In this document: one piece after another, positions 38,957-47,763 of the stretch | Position numbering within the stretch: the first letter of the stretch is position 1 | How the letters are laid out: each line of letters starts with the position of its first letter | Source: Niastella sp966212235 | GTDB lineage: Bacteria; Bacteroidota; Bacteroidia; Chitinophagales; Chitinophagaceae | Direction: 5' to 3' | Assembly (NCBI GenBank): GCA_966212235.1 | Contig: CBIHPP010000001.1 | Span: 558,001 to 622,000, forward strand | DNA length: 64,000 nt | Notes under the pieces: generated by a model | What the model was told of the DNA's origin: nothing | Database searches by the model: none | What the model saw: the letters and a program-made list of their open reading frames with translations, nothing else | Translations under genes and position numbers: made by a program

Positions 38957-41353
38957 ATGATAAATAATTATTTGAAAGCAGCCTGGCACAGTTTACGCTT
39001 CAATAAAAGATTTACCATTATTAATATTGCCGGTCTAGGAATAAGCATGGGCGCATGCATTTTAACCAGTCTCTTTGTTTATCATGAAACCAGTTTTGAT
39101 AAAAATATCCCTGACCGTTCGAATGTTTACCGGTTAAATGAATATCTGCATTATGATGGCGCTACTCCTCAACTGTCGGCCGTAATGGGACCGCCCATTG
39201 CGCAGTTTCTTAAAAACCACCATAACGAAATTGAAAGCTATACACGTGTTATTCCGGCAACGCCTGAAATTTTTTCATCGCTTACACTTGCGTATAATGA
39301 CAAAAAAATTACTTCCGACAAATTGATATGTGCCGACCGGAGTTTCATGCAGATGTTTGGTATAACCATTCTGTCGGGCAACCGGAACGAATTTATACCG
39401 GCACAAAATAGTATAGCCCTCACACAGAGCATGGCGGCAAAAATATTTGGCAAAGAAGAAGCGCTGAATAAAATAATAACCTTGCGTGAGAACGACAGCA
39501 CCACTCATCAATACGCGGTTTCGCAAATTATCCGCGATTTTGGCGCTAACTCGCACTTGCAGGTTGATGCAGTGTTGCCAATACCGGTTCAGTTTGAAGA
39601 AGGATTTACCGGCACCAACTATGGCGTGTTGCTGGGCCCCACCTATCTGCGTTTACGATCAGGTACTGACCCTAAAATACTGGAAACAAAACTTACTCAA
39701 ACAATCCACGATAAAAGCAAATTTATCGATATGCGCCTGCAACCTGTATCGGAACTGCATGCGAAGTCAATTGATATTAGCTATGACATTTACAACTACA
39801 ATAAAATCGACGGCAAATACATAAACGTATTTATCATTATTGCACTGGCTGTTTTTGTAATTGCCTGTTGCAATTTTATTAATCTTACCATTGCCATCAT
39901 GGCCTACCGGGGTAAAGAATTCAGCGTTAAAAAAATTGCAGGAGCCAGCCGGCCCCAACTGGTGATGCATATGCTGTCGGAAACCTTTATATCGGTGCTG
40001 ATGGCGTTATTGCTGGGTGTATTACTGGCTTATGTATCGCTGCCCTGGCTCAACCAATTGATGGAGCGTAATATATCCACCGCCATTTTATACCAATGGC
40101 CCTGGTTAACTGCATATATAATAATACTATTGACCACTACTTTACTTGGGGGTATTTATCCGGGCGTGCTGATCGCTGGTTCCGGAATAAACATGGCTTT
40201 ACAATCAAAAGTAATACTGGGCGGTTCCCGCGTTGCTGCCAGAAATATACTGGCCATTGGTCAGTTTGCCATCGCAGGGATATTTATTATATGCCTGATG
40301 GTATATATAAAGCAATTGCGGTACCTGCAAAATAAAGACCTGGGCTATACATACAGCCAGGTTATTAAAATTCCGGTCGATGCACAGAACCGTACCAGAA
40401 TAAAGGTATTGGAATCGGCCATCATGAAGATTAAAGGTGTCACGGATGTTACACACGGCTATATGGAGTTGGGTAAATACGGTTCGTTGTTTGGGATAGA
40501 TTATGTGGCGCCGGACGGAACACGCAAACAGGTATCGGTGAACTTTGAAAATGGCGCGACCAATTATGCCTCTTTCTTCAACATGAAAATTATTGCGGGA
40601 CGCCATTTCCATCAAAAGGGTGCCAACAATGAATACCTGATCAATCAAACGCTGGCGCAACAGATTGGTTATAAAGATCCGATTGGAAAGCCGATCCATT
40701 TAACCAGTTTTGAGCCCGGCATAGTGGTTGGTGTGGTAAAAGATTTTAACTACAGCGCTCTGTATACGAAAATAGAACCGCTCATAATCGGTTCAATCAA
40801 TGTTGTACCGGTTTGGAACAAGCAATTATATGTGAAAATAACTACTGAAGATATATTCAATACCATTCAGCAAATGGAAGCTGCTTATAAGTCCATTAGC
40901 GGAACCGACCAGGTTGCCTGGCAGTTTATGGACGATCGCTTTAAAGAAATTTACAAATCGGAAAAACAGGCTGCCATCATGATCGCCCTTATCGGAGGCC
41001 TGGCTATTGCTATTGCCTGCCTGGGTTTGCTGGCGTTGGCTGCGTTTATTATGGCAAAGCGTACGAAAGAAATTGGCATACGCAAAGTATTGGGAGCATC
41101 AGTATTGAGTATTGTAGACAACCTGTCAAAGGAATTTGTGCGTATTGTGGTCATAGCTTTTTTTATTGCTGCACCGGTAGCGTATTGGCTATCAGAGAAA
41201 TGGTTGCAGGATTTTGCCTACCGCATAACAATTAGTTGGTGGATGTTTGCTGTTTCCGGTGTTATTACTGTGCTGATCGCTTTGCTAACGGTCATGTTTG
41301 TAGCCATAAAAGCCGCAGTGGGCAACCCGGTAGTGGCCTTGAGGAATGAGTGA
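38957..41353 (+). CDS. FtsX/MacB-like ABC transporter permease, two-domain type
   Basis: The preferred start is ATG 38957 (MINNYLKAAWHSLRFNKRF), the standard beginning of this family; the frame is open to 38825 but the extension has no family support and includes a regulatory motif. The 798-residue protein has a first membrane helix (about 21-43), a large MacB-type periplasmic domain, three helices with FtsX signature (KEFSVKKIAGASRPQLVMHML), then a second periplasmic domain and a second FtsX unit (KRTKEIGIRKVLGASVLSIV). No ATPase gene is adjacent, so it probably shares one encoded elsewhere. Such permeases are thought to drive efflux or envelope work across the membrane without forming a channel. 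Confidence 0.93.
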   Translation: MINNYLKAAWHSLRFNKRFTIINIAGLGISMGACILTSLFVYHETSFDKNIPDRSNVYRLNEYLHYDGATPQLSAVMGPPIAQFLKNHHNEIESYTRVIPATPEIFSSLTLAYNDKKITSDKLICADRSFMQMFGITILSGNRNEFIPAQNSIALTQSMAAKIFGKEEALNKIITLRENDSTTHQYAVSQIIRDFGANSHLQVDAVLPIPVQFEEGFTGTNYGVLLGPTYLRLRSGTDPKILETKLTQTIHDKSKFIDMRLQPVSELHAKSIDISYDIYNYNKIDGKYINVFIIIALAVFVIACCNFINLTIAIMAYRGKEFSVKKIAGASRPQLVMHMLSETFISVLMALLLGVLLAYVSLPWLNQLMERNISTAILYQWPWLTAYIIILLTTTLLGGIYPGVLIAGSGINMALQSKVILGGSRVAARNILAIGQFAIAGIFIICLMVYIKQLRYLQNKDLGYTYSQVIKIPVDAQNRTRIKVLESAIMKIKGVTDVTHGYMELGKYGSLFGIDYVAPDGTRKQVSVNFENGATNYASFFNMKIIAGRHFHQKGANNEYLINQTLAQQIGYKDPIGKPIHLTSFEPGIVVGVVKDFNYSALYTKIEPLIIGSINVVPVWNKQLYVKITTEDIFNTIQQMEAAYKSISGTDQVAWQFMDDRFKEIYKSEKQAAIMIALIGGLAIAIACLGLLALAAFIMAKRTKEIGIRKVLGASVLSIVDNLSKEFVRIVVIAFFIAAPVAYWLSEKWLQDFAYRITISWWMFAVSGVITVLIALLTVMFVAIKAAVGNPVVALRNE

Positions 41354-41356
41354 CTG

Positions 41357-41377
41357 TTTTTATTTTATTTTATTTTA
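41357..41377 (+). repeat. (TTTTA)n simple repeat
   Basis: Four T-runs of four or five bases, each closed by A, make a short pentanucleotide repeat. It runs from just after the permease stop into the last codons of the convergent oxidoreductase (VIKIK). It may help transcripts end on the plus strand. Slippage could change the end of the oxidoreductase. Confidence 0.6.
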
Positions 41378-42366
41378 ATCACAACTTTACCTTTTGCACG
41401 TCCCGCTTCTACATACGCCAACGCGTCATTGGTTTGTTCAAATGGAAATATCCTGTCCATAACCGGTTTTATAATACCAGCATCAATAAGTGAAGTAATC
41501 TGGCTTAATTGCTTTCCCTGTGCTCTCATAAAAAGAAATGAAAAACCAACTTTAAGGCGTTTTGCTTTTTTTCTCACTTTGGCACTCAATAGGCGCATAA
41601 TTAATTTCACGAACCAGGGCGCTCCAATTTCTTTGGCAAATGCAGGATCAGGAGGACCGGAGATTGAAATAAGTTTGCCACCGGGCTTTAATATTCGAAG
41701 CGATTTTTCAAGTGTCTTTGCATCCTGACTGTTCAACACGACATCGTAATTTGTAAGTATTGTTTCAAAATCAGCCTTCCTGTAATCAATTACAATATCT
41801 GCACCGAGACTTTTCACTAAATCAATATTAGCCGCACTTGTTGTGGTAGCTACAGTTGCACCCAAATGTTTCGCTAATTGAATGGCAAACGTGCCCACGC
41901 CACCCGAACCTGCCTGAATGAAAACTTTTTGCCCTTTTTTTAGATCTGCCTTTTCAATGAGCGCCTGCCACACCGTTAAACCCACCAATGGAATGGAAGC
42001 AGCTTCTTCCATCGAAATATTTTTTGGTTTCAGCGCCGCATCCTTTTCATGAATGGCAATTAATTCTGCAAATGTGCCAATACTAAGGTCTGCAGGTCTT
42101 GCATAAACCTCATCACCAACTTTGAATTGGCTGACTTTTGAACCAACTTTGGTGACAACGCCACTCACATCATGCCCCAACGTAAATGGCGTTTTATAGG
42201 GTAGGATCATTTTAAACTCACCATTTCTGATTTTTGAATCCAGCAGGTTCACACCTGCGGAATGTACCTGAACCAAAATATCATTTTCATTTACAACCGG
42301 GTCTGCAATTTGTTTTAGTTGTAATTTTTCTTTTTTCCCGTAGCGGGTTACTATAAATGCTTTCAT
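41365..42366 (-). CDS. Zinc-free MDR-family NADPH:quinone reductase-like oxidoreductase
   Basis: The 333-residue cytoplasmic protein has the GroES-like N-terminal domain (GVNLLDSKIRNGEF, TLGHDVSGVVTKVGSKVSQFKVGDEVYA) and a Rossmann domain with QAGSGGVGTFAIQLAKHLGA. The zinc-binding Cys cluster of alcohol dehydrogenases is absent, so it fits the quinone reductase branch, which uses NADPH on quinones or enals. It lies 21 bp after the SDR gene at 42388 in the same direction, both probably repressed by the divergent HxlR regulator. Confidence 0.9.
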   Translation of the reverse strand: MKAFIVTRYGKKEKLQLKQIADPVVNENDILVQVHSAGVNLLDSKIRNGEFKMILPYKTPFTLGHDVSGVVTKVGSKVSQFKVGDEVYARPADLSIGTFAELIAIHEKDAALKPKNISMEEAASIPLVGLTVWQALIEKADLKKGQKVFIQAGSGGVGTFAIQLAKHLGATVATTTSAANIDLVKSLGADIVIDYRKADFETILTNYDVVLNSQDAKTLEKSLRILKPGGKLISISGPPDPAFAKEIGAPWFVKLIMRLLSAKVRKKAKRLKVGFSFLFMRAQGKQLSQITSLIDAGIIKPVMDRIFPFEQTNDALAYVEAGRAKGKVVIKIK

Positions 42367-42387
42367 TTTTTCTAATCTTTATTGCAG

Positions 42388-43167
42388 TTATCCATTATTG
42401 TGTGGCAGCAACTGCTTTTCCTGCTGCTTTGAATTAACCAAACCAAAAGCCATTTTAGGAAAAAGCCGGTTGATAATATAGATCAGCTTTGTATCGCCAA
42501 CGCGAATGGTATATTGCTCTTTCCTAAGACCTGCAATAAGCGCTTTTACCAGTTTCTCAGGGGTTATTTTCTTATCGTTCCTGCTGGCTGTCATGTCTGT
42601 TGCAACCACTGGAGGTAAAAGTTCAAACACTTTCACATGGCTGTTCAGGATCTTTAAATGTTTTCTGAGTGTTTCCGTATAAAAGCGTAGTGCAACCTTT
42701 GAAGCGGAATAGGTTGCTTCAATTGTTGAAGGCACATAACTAAGAATGGAAGTTGTGTTGATAATGGCGCTTTCCTTTCTTGATTTTAGCATTTCCATAA
42801 AAAGATTGTTCAGGCGAATGACACCGAAATAGTTGGTATTCATTTCATCTACTGCTTCTTTTAAATGCCTGTTATTTGCCATTCCCATATTACCTGACAT
42901 ACTTAACACACCAGCGTTATTATATAGAATGTCGATCCCTCCGAGTTCCTTAATTTGAGTGAAAAGCCGCTGTGCATCATCGGCATTGGCAACATCACTT
43001 TTTAAAGCAATCAGGGCCGGATATAATTTTTTCACTTTATCTAATTTTGATTGATCCCGGCCGGTGATTATCACTTTAGCGCCATGCATTAAAAATTGCT
43101 TTGCTGCTTCCAGGCCAATGCCTGCTGTACCCCCTGTGATCAAGATTGATTTTCCCTGTAGTTCCAT
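42388..43167 (-). CDS. Short-chain dehydrogenase/reductase (SDR), DltE-like
   Basis: The 259-residue protein has the cofactor motif TGGTAGIG (residues 11-18), LYNNAGVLS (classical NNAG), Ser in INTTSILS and the catalytic YSASK. The C-terminal stretch KALIAGLRKEQYTIRVGDTKLIYIINRLFPK resembles DltE-type SDRs. The substrate is unknown. It is the first gene after the shared promoter region with the HxlR gene and is followed by the quinone reductase-like gene. Confidence 0.92.
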   Translation of the reverse strand: MELQGKSILITGGTAGIGLEAAKQFLMHGAKVIITGRDQSKLDKVKKLYPALIALKSDVANADDAQRLFTQIKELGGIDILYNNAGVLSMSGNMGMANNRHLKEAVDEMNTNYFGVIRLNNLFMEMLKSRKESAIINTTSILSYVPSTIEATYSASKVALRFYTETLRKHLKILNSHVKVFELLPPVVATDMTASRNDKKITPEKLVKALIAGLRKEQYTIRVGDTKLIYIINRLFPKMAFGLVNSKQQEKQLLPHNNG

Positions 43168-43238
43168 GGTTTTGATTTATATAATAATGTTGAATGTTTC
43201 GGGTTTGTTTGTTTCTTTTCTTGTTGTTTTGTAATTTT

Positions 43239-43255
43239 ACTTGCACTTTGCAAGT
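43239..43255. promoter_or_regulatory. HxlR operator 1 (palindrome)
   Basis: ACTTGCA-CTT-TGCAAGT is a perfect 7-bp inverted repeat with a 3-bp spacer. It lies between the divergent SDR and HxlR genes. Its centre is 32 bp, about three helical turns, from an identical-arm palindrome at 43271. Confidence 0.8.
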
Positions 43256-43270
43256 GTAAATATATAACTT

Positions 43271-43287
43271 ACTTGCAAAATGCAAGT
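43271..43287. promoter_or_regulatory. HxlR operator 2 (palindrome)
   Basis: ACTTGCA-AAA-TGCAAGT repeats the same arms with another 3-bp spacer. It ends 20 bp before the HxlR ATG at 43308. The pair suggests two regulator dimers bound to the same DNA face, repressing both directions. Confidence 0.8.
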
Positions 43288-43307
43288 GTATTTAAACAAT
43301 ATTTTTT

Positions 43308-43715
43308 ATGTTAAAGTCTAAGAAAAGGTCAGATTGCCCGATTAGTAGTTCGCTTGATGTCTGGGGCGATAAGTGGTCGCTGTTGATAATCAGGGATTTG
43401 ATGGATGCAAAAGAGTGTACCTATGGCGATTTTTTAAAGTCGCCCGAAAAAATAGCTACCAACATTTTAGCTGCCAGGTTGCAGAATTTGGAAGAAAACA
43501 GGCTTATTGAAAAATTAGAACACCCCGATAGTAAAGCCAAAGTGTTGTATAAGTTAACCCGTAAAGGGATTGACCTGGTTCCTATAATGATTGAAATAAG
43601 CCTTTGGGCTGAAAAATATTTCACCATTCCGGAAGACAGGAAAGCCATGTTGAAAGAAGTGAAAAAGGATAAAGCCGGATTTATTAAGGCCGCGATAAAA
43701 GAATTGGGGAAATAA
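43308..43715 (+). CDS. HxlR-family transcriptional regulator
   Basis: The 135-residue winged-helix protein begins with the family signature: a Cys at position 10 (SDCPISSSLDVWGDKWSLLI), then LKSPEKIATNILAARLQNLEENRLI as the recognition part and a wing (KVLYKLTRKGIDLV). HxlR-type proteins such as YodB and HypR sense electrophiles or oxidants through the N-terminal Cys. The two palindromes upstream are its likely sites. It is divergent from the SDR and quinone reductase genes, whose products could detoxify such compounds. Confidence 0.94.
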   Translation: MLKSKKRSDCPISSSLDVWGDKWSLLIIRDLMDAKECTYGDFLKSPEKIATNILAARLQNLEENRLIEKLEHPDSKAKVLYKLTRKGIDLVPIMIEISLWAEKYFTIPEDRKAMLKEVKKDKAGFIKAAIKELGK

Positions 43716-43734
43716 AGAAATCTGCTCCCTCTTT

Positions 43735-44529
43735 CTATAAAATCGACCTAACTAATCCTCCTTCCACCCGCACAGCAGCACCATTGGTAGCAGAAGCTAT
43801 CGGACTTACCAGGTAGGCCACCATACTGGCCACTTCTTCTGTTGTCGCGAATCGTTGTAACAGGGAAGTGGGGCGGAAATCCCGGAAGAATTTAGATTCC
43901 ATTTCGTCAAAACTCACATTTTCCTGCGTAGCCAGGCTATTTACAAAATCACCAACGCCCCTCGATTTGGTAGGCCCGGGTAAAATGGTATTTACGGTTA
44001 CGTTAGTGCCTTTTGTTAATTCCGCCAATCCACGGGAAATGGCAACCTGGGCTGTTTTCGTCATCCCATAATGGATCATTTCGTCGGGAATAAACACAGC
44101 TGATTCGCTGGAAACAAATATAATGCGGCCCCAATTTTGTGCTATCATTTTGGGAAATACATGGCGCGAAAGGCGTACCCCGCTCATCACGTTCACATCA
44201 AAAAAGCGGAACCAATCCTCGTCGGGAATATCGGCAAAGGGTTTGGGTTCAAATATTCCTACATTGTTTACCAGTATGTCTATAGGGGGTAACTGTTTTA
44301 TCAACGCTTCTACTTCTTCCTTTTTACTAAAATCAGCGGCAATGCCGGAAACCTTACCCGCTGGAAAAGTCTTTTGAAGGGCAGATACGACTTCCTCAAC
44401 CTGTTTTTCTTTTCGTCCGTTAATGATGACAGCTGCATTCTCTTTCAGTAATGCTTCAGCAATAGCCAGTCCTATGCCGGCTGTGGAGCCGCTTATAAAT
44501 GCCGTTTTGTTGTGAAGTTGCAGATCCAT
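43735..44529 (-). CDS. Short-chain dehydrogenase/reductase (SDR), FabG-like
   Basis: The 264-residue protein has GSTAGIG near residue 15, ILVNNVGIFE in place of the usual NNAG, VSSESAVFIP with the catalytic Ser and YGMTK with the catalytic Tyr and Lys. The end carries the usual VRVEGGLVRSIL. It is a cytoplasmic NAD(P)-dependent oxidoreductase with unknown substrate. It converges on the HxlR gene with a 19-bp gap, so its control by HxlR is less likely than that of the other two enzymes. Confidence 0.92.
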   Translation of the reverse strand: MDLQLHNKTAFISGSTAGIGLAIAEALLKENAAVIINGRKEKQVEEVVSALQKTFPAGKVSGIAADFSKKEEVEALIKQLPPIDILVNNVGIFEPKPFADIPDEDWFRFFDVNVMSGVRLSRHVFPKMIAQNWGRIIFVSSESAVFIPDEMIHYGMTKTAQVAISRGLAELTKGTNVTVNTILPGPTKSRGVGDFVNSLATQENVSFDEMESKFFRDFRPTSLLQRFATTEEVASMVAYLVSPIASATNGAAVRVEGGLVRSIL

Positions 44530-44563
44530 TGAATGTTATTTAAGTATAAATATATACAACAGG

Positions 44564-44598
44564 CTGCAACAGAAATTGTTTAGCTTTCGTTGTTGCAG
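44564..44598 (-). terminator. Hairpin after the TonB-like gene
   Basis: An 8-bp stem CTGCAACA (44564-44571) with TGTTGCAG (44591-44598) lies 4 bp past the TonB-like stop on the minus strand. The 19-nt loop is long and no strong T-run follows, so termination is only likely. Confidence 0.45.
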
Positions 44599-44602
44599 AA
44601 GC

Positions 44603-45349
44603 TTACCTTTCTAATTTAAACGCAATAGGTAATATGCCATAGCCTCGTTGCGGTTCGCCATCAACTAAAGCTGGTTTCCAGCGTGCAGGCAATGCGTTTA
44701 AAACTCTTAATGCTTCTTTATCGATATGATCACTTACCGAACGTTTGATCTTTTCATGGGACAGGGTTCCGTCCTTTTCAATAAAGAACTGGATATGTAC
44801 GATGCCTTCAACCCCCATTCTTAATGCTTCTTTAGGATACCTGATATTTCTGCCAATAAAATTGTTTAATTCATAGAGCCCATTACCATATTTAAACATA
44901 ATATAGTAGGGGAACCAGGCAGTATCCTGTCCGGTAGCCGTATAGCAACGACCGCTGATCAATGAGTCCAGTACATATTCATCTTTTCTTTTAAGCTGTC
45001 CGTTAGCATGCCAGGTAGTTAGCTCACCATGTAATTTGTTTTTTATATAGCTGCCTTTTATTTTGGGTTTGCCGTTCTCATGGTAGGAAATATAGTTTCC
45101 GTCGTATTGCCATATTTTGCCGGAATCGCGATAGGAAATTTCTGATTTCAGATGACCCTGGATTGTATAGTTTTTGGTAGTATATACTAATTGGGTGTTA
45201 TCGGTATAGGTAACTACGCTATAGGTGAATGCATTTTCTTTACCGGTACTGTCACCGTTTTTATCTAAGTATTTGGTTACGGTAAGCTCCTGAGCCATTG
45301 TGGGCAGGGTAGTGGCTGCAAATAACAGAAAAAGGGTAATATGTTTCAT
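44603..45349 (-). CDS. Secreted protein with MORN-like repeats and a TonB C-terminal domain
   Basis: The 248-residue protein has a signal peptide (MKHITLFLLFAATTLPTMAQ). Residues about 70-140 hold short MORN/YwqK-like repeats (GNYISYHENGKPKIKGSY, GELTTWHANGQLKRKDEY). Residues about 160-246 form a TonB C-terminal domain (IRYPKEALRMGVEGIVHIQFFIEKDGTL, ALRVLNALPARWKPALVDG). A classic TonB has an N-terminal anchor and a Pro-rich spacer; here the anchor is replaced by a cleavable signal and the repeats. It is probably periplasmic or surface exposed and may not work in energy transfer. Confidence 0.85.
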   Translation of the reverse strand: MKHITLFLLFAATTLPTMAQELTVTKYLDKNGDSTGKENAFTYSVVTYTDNTQLVYTTKNYTIQGHLKSEISYRDSGKIWQYDGNYISYHENGKPKIKGSYIKNKLHGELTTWHANGQLKRKDEYVLDSLISGRCYTATGQDTAWFPYYIMFKYGNGLYELNNFIGRNIRYPKEALRMGVEGIVHIQFFIEKDGTLSHEKIKRSVSDHIDKEALRVLNALPARWKPALVDGEPQRGYGILPIAFKLER

Positions 45350-45432
45350 AGAATAAATTGGGGCGCTGCTAAAATAGTAATTTTATGGATAATTTGCCAG
45401 TCCTGGTTGTTTATGACTTGAAGCCTTTATAC

Positions 45433-46536
45433 CTATTTCCTTTTTATAAAAAACAGCACAATAGCTCCCACTACAATAAACGCTGCTATAATAAAAGCCC
45501 ATACGTTTGCTTTTTTAGATGACGCCTCAATTGTATAGTTTCCAGCCAGCAGCCGGTAAGTATCTATTTTCCAGTTCAACGTGTCATGAGACAGTATGCC
45601 ATCTGATTCAATAATATCACCTGGCATCACCAGTTTGTAATCAAAATAATCATTAAAATAAGTTGTCAGGCGCTCAAATGCTTCCGGTTTATTAATTTGC
45701 TCTATCAGGTTATCGTTACCGGCTTTGGCAAAGTTACCAAACACTTGTGTTTTAAATGACTTATCCAATATCGGCATCAAATCAAATTTAGTCCGCTCTT
45801 TTACATACCCGACATAACACAAGGCAAAGACACTATCCTTTTTTGTATTCATGATGGCTTGGGAAGGATGGTTGGTAATTAATTCCAGATGCCTGAGTAA
45901 TTCGCTGTATTGCATTTCAAACAAATTACGTAGAAACCATTTTTCAGCCTTTTCCTCTATGTTGTTCAATATTTCTTTAGCCTCCAATCCATTCATTCCT
46001 TTCAAAATATCAGGCTTGCCAGCCAGCCAATAGCCTGCCTCCTCAGCACTTAGATACTTACCCACCGGCACTGACAGTGTTATTGGTAGTTTGGAAAATG
46101 ACTCTTTATAGTTGTAATAAGTATAAAAGAAACGAAATTTTTTTTCCAATACTGGTTTTATCGTTATGCCGCTCCAGGCATGCGATGGCTTTATCCTGAA
46201 AGCGTGTGCCATTTGCTGTACAGAGTTAAAATGTCTATGGGCTATTACTGATATCACTTCAGCGCTATCCTCCTTTTCCTTCTTAAAGTTTTTTACCGGC
46301 CAGTCGGTTCTTATTCTACTGTCTTTATATTTCCAATGTATATCCCAGCCGGAAAGATCCATCACAAATGGATTCTGAGCTGTATCCCCTTGTATAAATT
46401 TTTCGTTTACATCGGCCACCAGCACTCTGTCGCAACTGCCATTACTGTTCAGTACAGTAGTAATATCATTTTTATCATTGCAGGCTGCCAGCAACGCACA
46501 GGCCCCTATTACTACCAACTTAATTGTTGTATTCAT
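45433..46536 (-). CDS. Lipoprotein with a C-terminal membrane helix, unknown function
   Basis: The 367-residue protein starts with a lipoprotein signal (LLAAC, lipid-bearing C19) and ends in a hydrophobic helix (about 345-363) followed by KRK. I recognise no family in the 320 residues between. A lipid at one end and a membrane helix with a basic tail at the other would fit a protein held in the inner membrane with its bulk in the periplasm. It lies 7 bp after the 137-residue membrane gene and belongs to the third sigma operon. Confidence 0.8.
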   Translation of the reverse strand: MNTTIKLVVIGACALLAACNDKNDITTVLNSNGSCDRVLVADVNEKFIQGDTAQNPFVMDLSGWDIHWKYKDSRIRTDWPVKNFKKEKEDSAEVISVIAHRHFNSVQQMAHAFRIKPSHAWSGITIKPVLEKKFRFFYTYYNYKESFSKLPITLSVPVGKYLSAEEAGYWLAGKPDILKGMNGLEAKEILNNIEEKAEKWFLRNLFEMQYSELLRHLELITNHPSQAIMNTKKDSVFALCYVGYVKERTKFDLMPILDKSFKTQVFGNFAKAGNDNLIEQINKPEAFERLTTYFNDYFDYKLVMPGDIIESDGILSHDTLNWKIDTYRLLAGNYTIEASSKKANVWAFIIAAFIVVGAIVLFFIKRK

Positions 46537-46543
46537 TGCATTG

Positions 46544-46957
46544 TTATTTTTTAGCTATAGGATTGTATTGCTCTCTCAAAAGGGTTAAAGCACTTTTTTC
46601 CTTTTTATTCTGTCTGTAATAATCCAGCAGCACGCTTATGGAGTTCGTTTGGGGTAAACTGTCATGATACCGTATTGTTTCTTTATAATAAGAATTATAT
46701 ATAACACCCGATTCATAATTACCGGTAGGATCAACAGTGTTCTGGTATAAAAACATGAATATCAGTAAGACTGCAGCTGCTGCCGTAAGGCCTTTGGCAA
46801 TACTTAGTAGCCTACCGCTGGTGTTGGTTAACTGCTTTTTATTTGCAATGCCAGCTAAAATGGAGCTGGTTAGCTTAGCCGCAGCCTCCTCTTTCAAAGC
46901 AGGCTGGCTTTCCTGTAATGCTGCCAGTATTTGCTCCAATATTTTATCGTTTTTCAT
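46544..46957 (-). CDS. Small one-helix membrane protein, putative anti-sigma factor
   Basis: The 137-residue protein has a cytoplasmic N-terminal part of about 50 residues, one membrane helix (about 52-70, AKGLTAAAAVLLIFMFLY) and a periplasmic part of about 65 residues. No FecR or zinc anti-sigma motif is seen. The gene overlaps the end of the ECF sigma gene by 14 bp, which points to coupled translation and a fixed ratio, typical of sigma/anti-sigma pairs. The role is inferred from this position and topology. Confidence 0.8.
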   Translation of the reverse strand: MKNDKILEQILAALQESQPALKEEAAAKLTSSILAGIANKKQLTNTSGRLLSIAKGLTAAAAVLLIFMFLYQNTVDPTGNYESGVIYNSYYKETIRYHDSLPQTNSISVLLDYYRQNKKEKSALTLLREQYNPIAKK

Positions 46958-47510
46958 AGATCTTCATTTTGAGTAATACTTCCTTCATGTTTTTCTTAGC
47001 CAGGTAAAGGTTACTTTTCACTTTTTCAGCACTCAGTTTGGTGATCATTGTTATTTCTTCTGTATCGAGACCTTCAAGGTATTTTAGCGTAAATACCAGT
47101 TTCTGTTTGGGTGTAAGGGTATGCGTAAGCTGACCAATGATGGTTGCTATATTTTTATTCGATAGTTCCTGCTCCAGGTTGGAATTGGTTAGCTGGTCGC
47201 AAAGCATTATCATATTTTCTTCTGCATATATGGTTATTTTTTTCTTTGCATGCAGGTAGTCGTGGCTACAGTTAGTAGCGATAGTATACAACCAGGTGCT
47301 AATCCGAAACCTGGATTGATAGGTTTTACAATAAGTCCAGGCCCTTAAAAAGGTTTCCTGCACCACATCCTTTGCATCATTCTCGTTGCCAATTAGCCTG
47401 AATACGTAGGCAAATATTTGCGACTGATAGAAAGCAACGATCTGCCCAAATGCAACCGCATCGCCTTGTTGGCTTTTTGCTATCCATTCGCTAAGGCTAT
47501 GCTCATGCAT
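46944..47510 (-). CDS. ECF RNA polymerase sigma factor
   Basis: The 188-residue protein has region 2 (QSQIFAYVFRLIGNENDAKDVVQETFLRAW, FRISTWLYTIATN) and region 4 (LTHTLTPKQKLVFTLKYLEGLDTEEITMIT, AEKVKSNLYLAKKNMKEVL). The clear region 2.4 motif places it near the RpoE/SigW group. It heads an operon with an overlapping one-helix membrane protein and a lipoprotein, so it probably answers an envelope signal. Confidence 0.94.
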   Translation of the reverse strand: MHEHSLSEWIAKSQQGDAVAFGQIVAFYQSQIFAYVFRLIGNENDAKDVVQETFLRAWTYCKTYQSRFRISTWLYTIATNCSHDYLHAKKKITIYAEENMIMLCDQLTNSNLEQELSNKNIATIIGQLTHTLTPKQKLVFTLKYLEGLDTEEITMITKLSAEKVKSNLYLAKKNMKEVLLKMKIYEKR

Positions 47511-47648
47511 GAAGTGCTAGTTTGTATTAATTATACTGCAGAATAAAGAGAAAGTCGAAAAAAATAAGAAATAATTGTAGCCCTTTTAAACCCAAAGAAG
47601 TTGTTCAGATACATGCATGTTTTATCATATGTCTTTTTAAAATTGCTT

Positions 47649-47680
47649 AATAGCAGGTGTAATACCTAATTAATGCTATT
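47649..47680. promoter_or_regulatory. Inverted repeat before the VOC gene
   Basis: AATAGCA (47649-47655) and TGCTATT (47674-47680) form an inverted repeat with a smaller GGT/ACC pair inside. It lies 83 bp before the VOC gene within a 253-bp gap that holds nothing else I can name. An operator is possible but not supported by a regulator nearby. Confidence 0.25.
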
Positions 47681-47763
47681 TACCCAAATTATTCAGGCTG
47701 CGTAATTTCGATTATTTTGCTGTTTATATTCAAACTGGCAATCATAACTTATTTTGATTTTCT

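Noticed and set aside
41357..41377. Simple TTTTA repeat as a phase-variation switch
   Set aside because: It only touches the last codons of the oxidoreductase, so slippage would have little effect.
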